From NCBI GenBank assembly GCA_963556145.1, contig OY744472.1, forward strand, positions 992,001-1,056,000: 64,000 nucleotides of DNA, read 5' to 3'. The notes under the pieces are model-generated. The model saw nothing but the letters and a program-made list of their open reading frames with translations, ran no database searches and was not told the DNA's origin. The position numbers were made by a program, and so were the translations under genes. This document shows positions 34,648 through 46,771 of this stretch, in pieces (the first letter of the stretch is position 1; every line of letters starts with the position of its first letter). The DNA comes from Hygrocybe punicea. Its lineage: Eukaryota > Basidiomycota > Agaricomycetes > Agaricales > Hygrophoraceae.

Positions 34648-36430
34648 TCAATGTCCCAAGATGTTTTTCGTTCGGAGAGCGTCGACAATGTCTAAGAAAA
34701 ATAATCAACATGAATGAACATTAGGGGCATCAGAGTCATATTAATGAACCTTGAAGGCTCATACATTCCACTCCATCAACACAACCTTTCAGTGTTGCCC
34801 ACTTTTTTTGAAGCCAACAGGCATTCCATAAGGTGCCATAGGAATCTGCGAGTCGGCTCCAGTTGATATCTGCATCGATTGTGACATTCATTGCATTGAT
34901 GCTGTTGAAGTTTAAATAGTTTGAGATGAATGTAAGTGGAACCAGAAGACTGAACGTGATTTTATTATTCATTACATACAGTTCAACAAGGTTGGAGGCA
35001 TCTTCATAGGACCACTTCAGCCTGGTACCCCATTTTTCATGATTTTCGTTAACTCTCTCCTAAATGTAGACAATCAGTCAAAGCAACATCTTCATTAGAA
35101 TAATTGATCATTTGGAACTGCACTGCTGTCTTCCGTGTCTGTGATTCATCCATTTGCTCACTTCATACCAGCTGATAGTGGAGTCATTGATGAAGTTCTC
35201 GCTTAGTTCAGGTGTCATCTCCATCATGATCCTGGTTAAGTCTTCTTCTTCTGCCTTGGTCCAGCGACCTAAGAAAGTTTGGGTGAGTACATTGTATAAT
35301 AGAGCTCTTGTTACTCACCCTTAGCTCGCAAGTCACGATGTTTGATATGATTCCTGTAGTGGTCCTGGCAGTCATTACTGGACCTGCCAACCTTGTGACT
35401 TACAACCTCCCAATGTTCACCATGCTGATCCACAGCTCTAGAAAGTCATTCAGCGCCAGGCATAAGATAAGAAGAAAAACCAACTGGATTAGATCCATAT
35501 CTTCATGCAGCAACCAAGGACCTTGTTTACTGTAGGGTTGACATGATCTATGAACATGCTGGTACACAGCCAATAGAGAATGATTTGGGATGGCAGAAGC
35601 TAGCAAATTATTTTAAAAGGGGACTTGAAGGGCAAGGAGCTAACTGGCGATTATACCTATGGCTGACCAGAATTCGTCATCGTGGCTGGTGGCTTCTTTC
35701 GGAAATATTATTCGTAATAACTGATTTCCACTATGAGAAGAGTTTCAGGGTTAGCTTGTGAGAGTCAAAGACAATTGTGAATTCCACACCATTTGGTATG
35801 CTTGAATGGCCACTTCCACCATATGGGTTTCATCCACTGAAAACTTGCCCTTTCAGTAAATGAGACCCTCATTTTGAGCTAAGTTGGCTAGTTGCTTAGA
35901 AGTTAGCCACTTCTTCATCACCAACTCCACATGCTCTGGGGTGTTTTCTTTTACTGGACATTCAATAATTGCCAGTGGTTGAAAAGCGCCGTCATGTGGT
36001 AGTTGGATAATGGTATCATTCGCGTTTTCATCTGAGATGGATCAGATACAAACCGGTCTTTGAAAAGTCAATGTCTGGATGATGTACAACTGGACTGCCT
36101 CCAGCTGTATCACCGCTTTCTCCACAAATGATGAACCATCTGTCCTTTGCAGGAGGCCAACTTGAAATTGTGTTAGACTTAGTTTTGGCCTCAAACACAG
36201 CATTGGCAGCTAGCCAGACAGCCTCGACAAAGGGGATAGATTCTATTTCACCTGACAGGCTTGGCGTCACGGACTTGTAACCTTGCAACTTGTTCTTCTG
36301 CACATAAGGCCTCAGCTGAGTGCCACTGAGACGACAAATGAGCTATATTATGGTGTGCTGTACTCACTTCAGTGTCCAGTATTTCTTCCCATTGTCTACC
36401 CATGTCGCCGTCAGACTGCATGATGGAGTG
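34648..36430 (-). pseudogene. Reb1/TTF1-like Myb DNA-binding protein, decayed
   Basis: Reb1-type proteins bind DNA through tandem Myb domains and act in rDNA termination and promoter insulation. Minus-strand exons joined by short introns read KWLTSKQLANLAQNEGLIY-stop-KGKFSVDE (near 35,880), DEFWSAIASAIPNHSLLAVY (35,590-35,700), QGPWLLHEDMDLIQAVDQHG and EHWEVVSHKVGRSSNDCQDH (Myb 1, 35,380-35,560), RWTKAEEEDLTRIMMEMTPE with WYEVSKWMNHRHGRQQCSSK-stop (Myb 2, 35,120-35,280), WGTRLKWSYEDASNLVEL, INWSRLADSYGTLWNACWLQ with KKWATLKG (34,790-34,870) and QDIVDALRTKNILGH ending at 34,648. Two in-frame TGA codons, one at an expected Trp, suggest a pseudogene. A possible N-terminal part (36,028-36,430) is included with less certainty. 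Confidence 0.65.
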
Positions 36431-36884
36431 ACTAATTTGTCTAAATAACCAGGAAGTTTTTGATCACAGACTACAACACTCTACTTGATATTATTCTAAG
36501 TCTCACTCAACGTATATTGTGTACCAGACTTATATTGTGTACCAGAAAAAGACCAAGTTTGGCACATGATCCTGGAAATGCAATGTTACCTCAGGGCATC
36601 TCTTGTACAACTCTGCTATCCTCAGTGTCTCTGCCTACTCCTATCTCCTATCTTGTAAATAATGATGTACTATCTCAATCAGACAGATTGCTTTCAACTT
36701 GCTGCTGTTCAGGATTATCTTTTTCAACATCCTTTCTTCAAAGATGATTATGGGCTGGATCCCACTATAGTGAGTCTTAAATCTCCAACACAACCAGGAA
36801 CTGATAACAATTGTTGTAGTTTATCCATATGAGCCAAACATCTGAGTTCCAGCAATCTTTAAGCAAAATTTCCCAGAAGAAGCA

Positions 36885-38463
36885 GACTATGCTAGTGCTA
36901 CCAAAGTTCAGTTCAGTCCAGTTCAGACCCATTTTGGCTGAACCCTGAACTGAACTCTGGGTTCAGTGCAGGATTTCATGTGAACTGAACCTGAACTGCC
37001 CTGAACCGTTTGCATTTTTTTTCAGGGCCCAAACCGGGTTCATGAACGGTTTGGACACTCAATTTTAGTATTATCACGCATTTTACAAAAATTTCACAAT
37101 ATATTATTGTAGCAGCTTTTTAATCTATCTAGGATTCTAAGACTAGGAACATCACTATATTATTCTAAATATTCAAGTGCAGGTTACCCGCAGGTTACCC
37201 GCGGGTATTGCCTGTTGCTGGTGAGGCACCCACCTCCTGTAACCTCGCGAACATAGCCCCAACGTCAATTGACGCTGGGCTGCATGTTTGCAAGGTGTTT
37301 GCTGGGGGTGGGCCCTGCCTTTGCCTTTGATGCTGGTGGTGGTGTTGTGCTGGTGCCATCACTGGAGCTGGTGACACTGTTGCTACTGGTGCTGCTGGCC
37401 CACTGCCCCCCTCACCTCCATCGCGATCTGCTGCCCCCGCCATTGCTGTTGCCATTGCTGTTGCTGTGGATGATGGTGTGGGCATTGGCATGGGTATGGG
37501 TGTTGGCATTGGTGTTGGGTGGTGTGTAGTGTAGTGTTAGTTGGGGTTATTAATGAGTAAAACTTACCATTGTGCTGGTGCCGCTGCCGGTGCTGGTGAT
37601 GCTGTTACTGCTGGCCCACTGCTGGCCTGCTGCTCCCCTCACCTCCATTGTCCTCATCCTTGTCATTGCCGTCGCTGTTGCTGTGGATGATGGCATGGGC
37701 ATTGGCATGGGTATGGGTGTTGGTGTTGGCATGGGTATAGGTGTTGGCGTTGGTGTTGGCTGGTGTGTAGTGTACTGTTAGTTGTGGTTGTTGATGAGTA
37801 AAAACCTACAATTGGCAACAGGGATGGGTGCACCATTCCCCGCTGCTTTCTTTGTCTCGTTTGGGGGTCATTTGTTGGTAGCGATGTGCTGCTTTTGTTG
37901 CCGGGCAGTTGTTGAGCATTGTGGTGGGTGTTGTTGCTGCACAGGCACTGCTGCTGCTGCCACTGGTGCTGGTGCTTGTGCCAGGTGCTTTTGTGGTACA
38001 CTCACATCATCATTTGTCGTGTGTTGTGCCCATCAACTTCAGGTGTTTGTGACTGGTTCCGGTGGCGGCGCATGGTGGTGGCAGTAGTGGTATATCTAGA
38101 AAAGTAATAGTAAAATGAAATCAAGAATGAAATCAAGGACTTACCAAGTTTCCTCAAATGCAAGCATTCGAGGCTGTTGAAGAGTGGCTAAGATAAAGTT
38201 TGGAACCTAAAATGGAAAATTGCCTTGGCATGTAAGTAAAACAAAACTAACAGCAAAGATTATACCACCCACAAGCATCGGTTCTGCGGTTCTGAACCAC
38301 TCATGAACTGTTTAGACACCCCAGGGGTTACCTGAACCCCGAATTGGACCTGGGGTTCAGTTCAGCACAATGTCCTAGACTGAACTGAACTTCTGGTTCG
38401 GTTTGGAGTTTGAACTGGGTTCAGATTGGTTCTGAACTGAACTTTGGCAGCACTAGACTATGT
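36885..38463. mobile_element. Non-autonomous hAT element with TIRs and 8-bp target duplication
   Basis: The left end at 36,893 is TAGTGCTACCAAAGTTCAGT. The right end at 38,455, reverse complemented, is TAGTGCTGCCAAAGTTCAGT. Flanks GACTATGC (36,885-36,892) and GACTATGT (38,456-38,463) match in 7 of 8 positions. The subterminal 150 bases on each side are dense in GTTCAG/CTGAAC. The middle is GGTGCTG/GGGTATGG low-complexity DNA and contains one copy of the CGTCAATTGACG palindrome. No transposase frame is present. The termini match the family of the 4917-9432 element. Confidence 0.85.
37300..38090. repeat. GGTGTTGGCATGGGTA and GCTGGTG low-complexity tracts
   Basis: Imperfect GGTGYTGGY and GGCATGGGTATGGGTGTTGG tandem words, duplicated as two similar blocks (37,440-37,530 and 37,670-37,770) separated by about 230 bases. 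They translate to Val/Gly/Leu or Pro/Thr-rich repeats. Not coding. Confidence 0.75.
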
Positions 38464-39655
38464 GCACTACACCAGTGCAGCAGCTGGATGAATTAATGAA
38501 AATACAAGACCAACTCGTTATGGAGGAATTCAGAATTGCTGGGTCTCGGGGTGGGCCAGTACACCATGACCTTTACTGGCATTACCGCAACACAGAGCCA
38601 CCTCTCATTTCTCTTGACCTTACTCCCCATGACCTCACAATCCATCTTGAAGTTGGCGGTGGAAGTTTTGGACATTTCAGTCAGAAGGGGAAGAACGCAT
38701 TGTTGAAGGCATCTAGGCAATGGCACGGGTGCTGCCAGGTACAGGTACAGGTTACCCTTTTTGGACCTGGGCAAAACCTGTACCTGTGAGCGCAGGTCTT
38801 GGTATACCCGCAGGTACTGGCCCAAACATTTCCACACAGCTTCACGGGAACTCAACACAAATACCAGCGTCAACGACAACACCCAGCAATGCATCAATGC
38901 CCCCACAGGCTGCCCCACGCACGCACGCATCCGCAACAACACAGAAGATGCCGCTAGCCACCACTTTCGTGGCAACACAACACCAACCACCTGCCAAACG
39001 GCCCCATCCTTGCGCAAAACCGTGTCCCAGCATGACCCTACATGCCCACTGCAAGAAACAACAGCAAGTGCATTGCATGATGCCCCGTTGTCAAATAGTG
39101 CCCCAATGTGAACCCCCATGCCCAAAACCCAACGGGAGACGCATCATGCGCCCGCGTCAGCCCCAAACACACAATCCCTGCTGCAAAACGCATCTGAATG
39201 CGTCTCAAGTCCCACCCCAGCCCCAAACCCCATGCCTGTGCAAGAAAACACATCCAAACACGTCCCAGACCGTGGTCCCACAACACCCAACCATTTGATG
39301 CCCACACAAGCCCCAAAGCCTGTGCCCGTGCAACAGAATGTGCCCAAACGTACCCCAGACCCTGTTACCCCCCCAAGTACATGCCCACACGCGCCCACAA
39401 TCATGATGCCGCTGTCCAGATGCTGCAACTGCGAGCACCAAGGCTAAACGGCATCGAAACGCGGACTGATGCATACGCGACAACGAAGGAGGATGAGAGG
39501 AAGGGGAGAATGGGAGATGGTGCAGGGAACGAGGAGACGGATACAATGGATGAGGGTCTCTCACCCATGAGAACCCAACCCGTCGCATGGTTCCCAGCCC
39601 CCCCACTCCTTGAGCCCTTGCAGCGTATCTTTCCCAGTAACATTGGGAGAGCTGA
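38464..39655 (+). other. Pro/Thr/Gln-rich imperfect repeat region, possible transposon linker
   Basis: A GGTACAGG/CAGGTACTGG cluster at 38,745-38,820 resembles a hAT subterminal region without a found partner. From about 39,140 to 39,420 a plus frame shows imperfect units such as APNPMPVQENTSKHVPD and APKPVPVQQNVPKRTPD, and other frames are open too. This may be the disordered part of a lost transposon protein, but no domain follows before the 44-bp satellite begins, so no product is claimed. Confidence 0.35.
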
Positions 39656-39659
39656 TGGG

Positions 39660-40806
39660 CTAAAGATCCAATCCCAGTGGATGGGCCGAGATGGGCCGAG
39701 ATAAAATCCAGACCTATTGTATTGGATGGGCCGAGATGAGCCGAGATATTTCTGTCCATTGGTATTGAATGGGCCCATAAAGTTAGAAATAAGGATTTCC
39801 CACTAGAATTGAATGGGCCGAGATGGGGTTAGATATTTATTTCCCACTGGCATTGGATGGGCCGAGATGGGGTGGGTTATTTATTTTCCACTGGCATTGG
39901 ATGGGCCGAGATGGGAGGGGATATTTATGTCCCATTGTCATTGGATGGGCTGAGATGGGGTCAGATATTTATTTCCCACTGGCACTGGATGGGCCAAGAT
40001 GGGGTAGGATATTTATTCCCCACTAGTAGTGGATGGGCCAACATTGTGTGGGATATTTATTCCACACTGGCACTGGATGGGCCGAGATGGGGTGGGATAT
40101 TTATTCCCCACTGGCACTGGATGGGCCCACATTGGGTGGGATATTTATTCCACACTGGCACTGGATGGGCCGAGGTGAGGTAGGATATTTATTCCCCAAT
40201 GGCAGTGGATGGGCCGAGATGGGGTAGGATATTTATTCCGCACTGGCACTGGATGGGCCGAGGTAGGGTAGGATATTTATTCCCCAATGGCAGTGGATGG
40301 GCCCACATTGTGTGGGATATTTATTCCACACTGGCACTGGATGGGTCGAGGTGAGGTCGGATATTTATTCCCCAATGGCAGTGGATGGGCCCACATTGGG
40401 TGGGATATTTATTCCACACTGGCACTGGATGGGCCGAGGTGAGGTCGGATATTTATTCCCCAATGGCAGTGGATGGGCCCACATTGGGTGGGATATTTAT
40501 TCCACACTGGCACTGGATGGGCCGAGGTGAGGTAGGATATTTATTCCCCAATGGCAGTGGATGGGCCGAGATGGGGTAGGATATTTATTCCGCACTGGCA
40601 CTGGATGGGCCGAGGTAGGGTAGGATATTTATTCCCCAATGGCAGTGGATGGGCCCACATTGTGTGGGATATTTATTCCACACTGGCACTGGATGGGCCG
40701 AGATGGGGTGGGATATTTATTCCCCACTGGCACTGGATGGGCCCACATTGGGTGGGATATTTATTCCACACTGGCACTGGATGGGCCGAGATGGGGTGGG
40801 ATATTT
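39660..40806. repeat. 44-bp satellite, left block
   Basis: About 26 units of 44 bp such as ATTTATTCCCCACTGGCACT-GGATGGGCCGAGATGGGGTG-GGAT. Two alternating variants (GGGCCGAG and GGGCCCACATTGGG) create an 88-bp rhythm. Early units (39,660-39,900) are more diverged and shorter of ATTTATT. The array ends abruptly at 40,806 inside the ATTTATT part of a unit. Confidence 0.95.
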
Positions 40807-41790
40807 ACTAGTGGGGTGTGGGCCATTGCTTTGCATGGCAGGTTACTCGTCCCTTTTTAGTAATGAGAGAATAAGTGGATACAAATCATACAGTATTATG
40901 ATGCTGCTATGATAATCAATATTTGCAAAGTTATTAATATTTCCTTTATTATTACATACTGATGCCATTCAGATACCATTCAGATACCATACTACAATGA
41001 TATAGCTTTCATAATTGATTATACCCTGTTCCTTCCAATTTGTCATAATGCAATATCAGATCCCAAATTGGCATCTTTCACATCAAGTTTGCAGTGTTCA
41101 TGCTGGCATATATACAACTAATTTACTACTCTATCAGTAGTCATAGTTACTCTGTGAAAGTTTTACAGAATACATAGTAAGTATATCCAGAAACTCTAAG
41201 TATCTGAATTATTTGTCGGGTCAAGAATGACCTCCTGTGAGTATGGTAGAAATAAACACATGTACAATGACACCAACTGCACTTGTATTGGAACCACTTT
41301 GATAAGATCACTGGGTTTGATGATACCAGAATCAACAAGATGACTGGTTCAGCTTGTGCACTAGCAATGCTTCCGATTCATGAAGCTGTGAAGTTGGTGA
41401 CACAATGTTCTTGTGTAACAGTTTGATCAGTGTTGAACACCTGAACCAATTCCAGCACACATGATGAAGATAGGTGTGACATGCACGAATGGAATTTATG
41501 GAACAGACAGTGTCTGTTGCACTGCAATGCTGCATACTGTGTCTGGGACACTGGCCCAATGATTTACTGAAATCCATTGAGACTGTTTTACCAGTATTGA
41601 TAATGTATTAAGTATGAGGTGCATTGCAAGGATATGTAGCACTTGTACAGACCCATCCAATATACAGGTCATACTATTATGTCTACAATGGGATTGCCGA
41701 GGGTTGAAGGTGGAACATTGTATTATACCTCTTTGACAAGAAATCACTGCTTGCATTGGGAACGATTTCAATGTGCATATTATATATGAC
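40807..41790. other. AT-rich sequence, no gene
   Basis: First part of the 3.6 kb block between the two 44-bp arrays. Short frames only. Around 40,970 a small TACCATTCAGA direct duplication is present. Nothing else is recognised. Confidence 0.4.
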
Positions 41791-42165
41791 TCACTGGATG
41801 CAAGCCATAGTATTTCAACTCAAAATATCTTGAAGTTATCTGGAAATTAATCCATGTTACTTTAATACAACATTGTGAGAAAAAATTTAAAAACCTTCTA
41901 AATAATGTCAGTTCGTTTTAAAGGAAGTTATCATAAAAGTATCTTGAGTGCTATCTTAAAAGAAATACAATTTCATAGTCTTGAAACATCTTGGTTTTCT
42001 TATAATGTTTATCATATCTTTATGATACCTGTCTCAGAAATGTACGAAAAATATGCACTAAATATGTAAATGTTCTCTGCAAATGACATGTTAAAATAAT
42101 ATGGATTAATTTCCAGGCAATTTCAAGACATTTTTATTAGAAATATTATGGCTTGCATCCAGTGA
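41791..42165. mobile_element. MITE with long inverted repeats (375 bp)
   Basis: TCACTGGATGCAAGCCATAG at the left is matched at the right (reverse complemented TCACTGGATGCAAGCCATAA). Complementarity continues through GTCTTGAAATTGCCTGGAAA and TTAATCCATRTTA. No coding capacity. The TCACTGG terminus is like that of the foldback element at 16,988. Confidence 0.8.
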
Positions 42166-42214
42166 CTGCAACACAGACACATCTGATATAATGTGTGTAC
42201 AATTGTGGGTGGAA

Positions 42215-42930
42215 GGGGAATGCATCAGAAAAAGGCTGGGATATCTACTGAACACTGACTGAACACTTTCGACCTGTACGACGAGTAGTCAATGTGTGCA
42301 TTAAGGATAATTCTAATACACATTGTACATGTAGCTACACAACAGATACATCGAATACGTTGTTCGTACAACGATTTGTGCAAGGGAAATGCCACAGATG
42401 AAGGCTGGACATCAACCGAACACCCTACCGAACATACCGAACACTTTGCAAGTAGTCAATGCTTGCATTAATATTAATTCTAATACACATTGTACTGGTA
42501 GCTACACTACAGATACACCGAATACGTTGTTCGTACAACTATTTGTGCAAGGGAAATGCCACAGATGAAGGCTGGGACATCAACCGAACACCCTACCGAA
42601 CATACCGAACACTTTGGACCTGTTCGACAAGTAGTCAATGTTTGCATTAATATTAATTCTAATACACATTGTACTGGTAGCTACACTACAGATACACCGA
42701 ATACGTTGTTCGTACAACAATTTGTGCAAGGGAAATGCCACAGATGAAGGCTGGGACATCAACCGAACACCTTACCGAACATACCGAACACTTTGGACCT
42801 GTTCGACAAGTAGTCAATGCTTGCATTAATATTAATTCTAGTACACATTGTACATGTAGCTACACTACAGACACATCGAATACATTGTTCATATGACTAT
42901 TTGTGCAAGGGGAATGCCCCACATGCAGGC
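42215..42930. repeat. 179-bp tandem repeat, four copies
   Basis: Units contain AAGGCTGGGACATCAACCGA, ACCGAACATACCGAACACTT, TAGTCAATGCTTGCATTAAT and ACACCGAATACGTTGTTCGT. Copies begin about every 179 bases (for example 42,459, 42,638 and 42,817 for the same point). The first copy is more diverged. A fifth, diverged copy lies at about 43,920-44,110 on the other side of the 82-bp array. Confidence 0.9.
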
Positions 42931-43920
42931 TGGGGCATCTTTGGTGTGTTTGGTGGATGTGTTCGGTGTAGTATACCCAGTCATACCGGTCGATGGACAT
43001 CCACCAAACATGTACACCAAACACACCGGATGTGTTTGGTGTAGTATACCTAGTCATATTGGCTTACCAACATCCACTGAACATGTCAACCGAACACACT
43101 GGTTCAATATGTTCGATGTGTTCAGTGTAGTATATCTGGTTATACCAGTGTACTGACATGCACCAAACATGTCCACCGAACATGTTTGATGTGTTCGGTG
43201 TCGTATATCTGGTCATTCTAGTTTACTGACATGCACCGAACATGTCCACCGAACACACCGAACATGTTCGATGTGTTCGGTGTCGTATATCTGGTCATTC
43301 TAGTTTACTGACATGCACCGAACATGTCCACCAAACACACCGAACATGTTCGATGTGTTCGGTGTAGTATATCTGGTCATTCTAGTTTACTGACATGCAC
43401 CGAACATGTCCACCAAACACACCGAACATGTTCGATGTGTTCGGTGTAGTATATCTGGTCATTCTAGTTTACTGACATGCACTGAACATGTCCACCGAAC
43501 ACACCGAACATGTTCGATGTGTTCGGTGTCGTATATCTGGTCATTCTAGTTTACTGACATGCACCGAACATGTCCACCAAACACACCGAACATGTTCGAT
43601 GTGTTCGGTGTAGTATATCTGGTCATACCAGTTTACTGACATGCACCGAACATCTTCACCGAACACACCGAACATGTTCGATGTGTTCGGTGTCATATAT
43701 CTGGTCATACTAGTTTACTGACATGCACTGAACATGTCCACAGAACACACTGAACATGTTCGATGTGTTCGGTGTCATATATCTGGTCATACTAGTTTAC
43801 TGACATGCACCGAACATGTCCACAGAACACACTGAACATGTTCGATGTGTTCGGTGTCATATATCCGGTCACACCGGTTTACTTACATGCACTGAACATG
43901 TCCACCAAAACACCGTACAG
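42930..43920. repeat. 82-bp tandem repeat with internal palindrome CACCGAACA...TGTTCGGTG
   Basis: Around ten copies of an 82-bp unit: GACATGCACCGAACATGTCC, ACCGAACACACCGAACATGT, TCGATGTGTTCGGTGTCGTA, TATCTGGTCATTCTAGTTTA. Each unit can fold on CACCGAACA/TGTTCGGTG. Units 43,220-43,620 are nearly identical, whereas the outer ones are diverged. The array is embedded in the 179-bp repeat, which shares the CCGAACA word. Confidence 0.93.
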
Positions 43921-44110
43921 ATGTTTGTGCAAACACCGTACAGATGTTTGTGCAAACAACTGCGCCAGATTAAAGCTGGGACACCTACCAAACACTCACT
44001 GCACACATTTGGACCTGTGTGACAAGTGTACAATAGACACTGTTTGACCTCATTTCATTATCAACAATTCTATTACACACAGTAGATGTGGCTACATGAC
44101 AGATACCACT

Positions 44111-44435
44111 CACATATTGTTCATTCATACACGGCACATTGCATTATGAATGCATGTGATCATTATCAGAAACCAATTGCAATTGCAATACCAACATGAT
44201 ATAACACTACCCATTTCCAAATTGGCTGCTGTGATCCGGCTGCCTTATTGTTCTTGCTGATTGGGACAACCAATTCTCACACTCAACTCCGCCCAGTCAC
44301 ACGGTTTCATAATTATTCCCAGGGCTTCAAAATTGTTCCCACAGTTTCACAAAATTGTTCCCACGGCTTGGCAAATTAGAGTCTGACCCTGAGTTTGAGA
44401 ATCCACCGTATAGAACGATTCCCTTATAGGGACTC
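44111..44435. other. Unassigned sequence between repeats
   Basis: AT-rich, with a threefold TTGTTCCCACRG-like word near 44,315-44,370 (ATTATTCCCAGGGC, ATTGTTCCCACAGT, ATTGTTCCCACGGC). No gene seen. Confidence 0.4.
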
Positions 44436-46345
44436 GTAATTCCCCACTGGCACTGGATGGGCCCACATTGGGTGGGATATTTATTCCACACTGGCACTGG
44501 ATGGGCCGAGGTGAGGTAGGATATTTATTCCCCAATGGCAGTGGATGGGCCCACATTGGGTGGGATATTTATTCCACACTGGCACTGGATGGGCCGAGGT
44601 GAGGTAGGATATTTATTCCCCAATGGCAGTGGATGGGCCCACATTGGGTGGGATATTTATTCCACACTGGCACTGGATGGGCCGAGGTGAGGTAGGATAT
44701 TTATTCCCCAATGGCAGTGGATGGGCTGAGATGGGGTAGGATATTTATTCCGCACTGGCACTGGATGGGCCGAGGTAGGGTAGGATATTTATTCCCCAAT
44801 GGCAGTGGATGGGCCCACATTGTGTGGGATATTTATTCCACACTGGCACTGGATGGGCCGAGATGGGGTGGGATATTTATTCCCCACTGGCACTGGATGG
44901 GCCCACATTGGGTGGGATATTTATTCCACACTGGCACTGGATGGGCCAAGATGGGGTGGGATATTTATTCCCCACTGGCACTGGATGGGCCCACATTGGG
45001 TGGGATATTTATTCCACACTGGCACTGGATGGGCCGAGGTGAGGTCGGATATTTATTCCCCAATGGCAGTGGATGGGCCGAGATGGGGTAGGATATTTAT
45101 TCCGCACTGGCACTGGATGGGCCGAGGTAGGGTAGGATATTTATTCCCCAATGGCAGTGGATGGGCCCACATTGGGTGGGATATTTATTCCACACTGGCA
45201 CTGGATGGGCCGAGGTGAGGTAGGATATTTATTCCCCAATGGCAGTGGATGGGCCGAGATGGGGTAGGACATTTATTCCCCACTGGCACTGGATGGGCCC
45301 ACATTGGGTGGGATATTTATTCCACACTGGCACTGGATGGGCCGAGGTGAGGTAGGATATTTATTCCCCAATGGCAGTGGATGGGCTGAGATGGGGTAGG
45401 ATATTTATTCCGCACTGGCACTGGATGGGCCGAGGTAGGGTAGGATATTTATTCCCCAATGGCAGTGGATGGGCCCACATTGTGTGGGATATTTATTCCA
45501 CACTGGCACTGGATGGGCCGAGATGGGGTGGGATATTTATTCCCCACTGGCACTGGATGGGCCCACATTGGGTGGGATATTTATTCCACACTGGCACTGG
45601 ATGGGCCAAGATGGGGTGGGATATTTATTCCCCACTGGCACTGGATGGGCCCACATTGGGTGGGATATTTATTCCACACTGGCACTGGATGGGCCGAGGT
45701 GAGGTCGGATATTTATTCCCCAATGGCAGTGGATGGGCCGAGATGGGGTAGGATATTTATTCCGCACTGGCACTGGATGGGCCGAGGTAGGGTAGGATAT
45801 TTATTCCCCAATGGCAGTGGATGGGCCCACATTGGGTGGGATATTTATTCCACACTGGCACTGGATGGGCCGAGGTGAGGTAGGATATTTATTCCCCAAT
45901 GGCAGTGGATGGGCCGAGATGGGGTAGGACATTTATTCCCCACTGGCACTGGATGGGCCCACATTGGGTGGGATATTTATTCCACACTGGCACTGGATGG
46001 GCCGAGGTGAGGTAGGATATTTATTCCCCAATGACAGTGGATGGGCCGAGTTGGGGTAGGATATTTATTCCCCACTGGCACTGGATGGGCCCACATTGGG
46101 TGGGATATTTATTCCACACTGGTACTGCATGGGCCGAGATAGGGTGGGATCTTTATTCCCCACTAGCAGTGGATGGCCCGAGGTGGGGTAGGATGTTTAT
46201 TCCCCACTGGCAGTGGATGGGCCGAGGTGGGGTAAGATATTTATTCCCCACTGGCACTGGATGGGCCGAGATGGGGTGGGATATTTATTCCGCACTGGCA
46301 CTGGCTTCGGTGGGATATTTATTCCCCACTAGCAGTGGATGGGCC
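44436..46345. repeat. 44-bp satellite, right block, with 660-bp higher-order repeat
   Basis: About 43 units of the same 44-bp repeat as the left block. Positions 44,700-45,360 recur as 45,360-46,020 with the same order of unit variants, a higher-order period of 660 bp (15 units). The last units (46,040-46,345) diverge and then fade by about 46,470. Confidence 0.95.
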
Positions 46346-46771
46346 GACATCAGGGGGACCAACATTTCCCACCAAACGTGGGGATGCGATATATCTGTCC
46401 CCTGGCAGAGAGGGAGATTTCTTTTCCACTGCCATTGGATGGGCCAAGATTAAGGTAATATTTACTCTACACTGGCATCCACATCCAGAGGATAACGAAA
46501 TCTCTTTCCTGACATTCTGTAGATACACGCTGCAGATATCAGGACATATTCTCGCCTCCCTGAACTTTAATAACCACATTTTTTACCAGTCATTCCACCT
46601 CTTACTGGACCTCACTTTTCCATATTTGTATTGAAACATTATGCATTTCAATGTAGCAAATGATACACATCACATCATGCAGACAGGACAAGGAAACAAT
46701 GACAAAATTAACACATTGACTCTGGAGCATTGCAGATATGAAGACCAAGCTTGCAGCCAGACCAGAGAATA

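Noticed and set aside
41291..41771. Minus-strand ORFs next to the MITE
   Set aside because: AT-rich, no motif, no consistent splicing.
42215..43920. CRISPR-like array
   Set aside because: Units are contiguous tandem repeats without unique spacers, in a eukaryotic genome.
39823..46453. Many plus-strand ORFs of 60-140 codons with WMGRGEVGYLF-type repeats
   Set aside because: Artefacts of the 44-bp satellite; no start context, splice pattern or domain.
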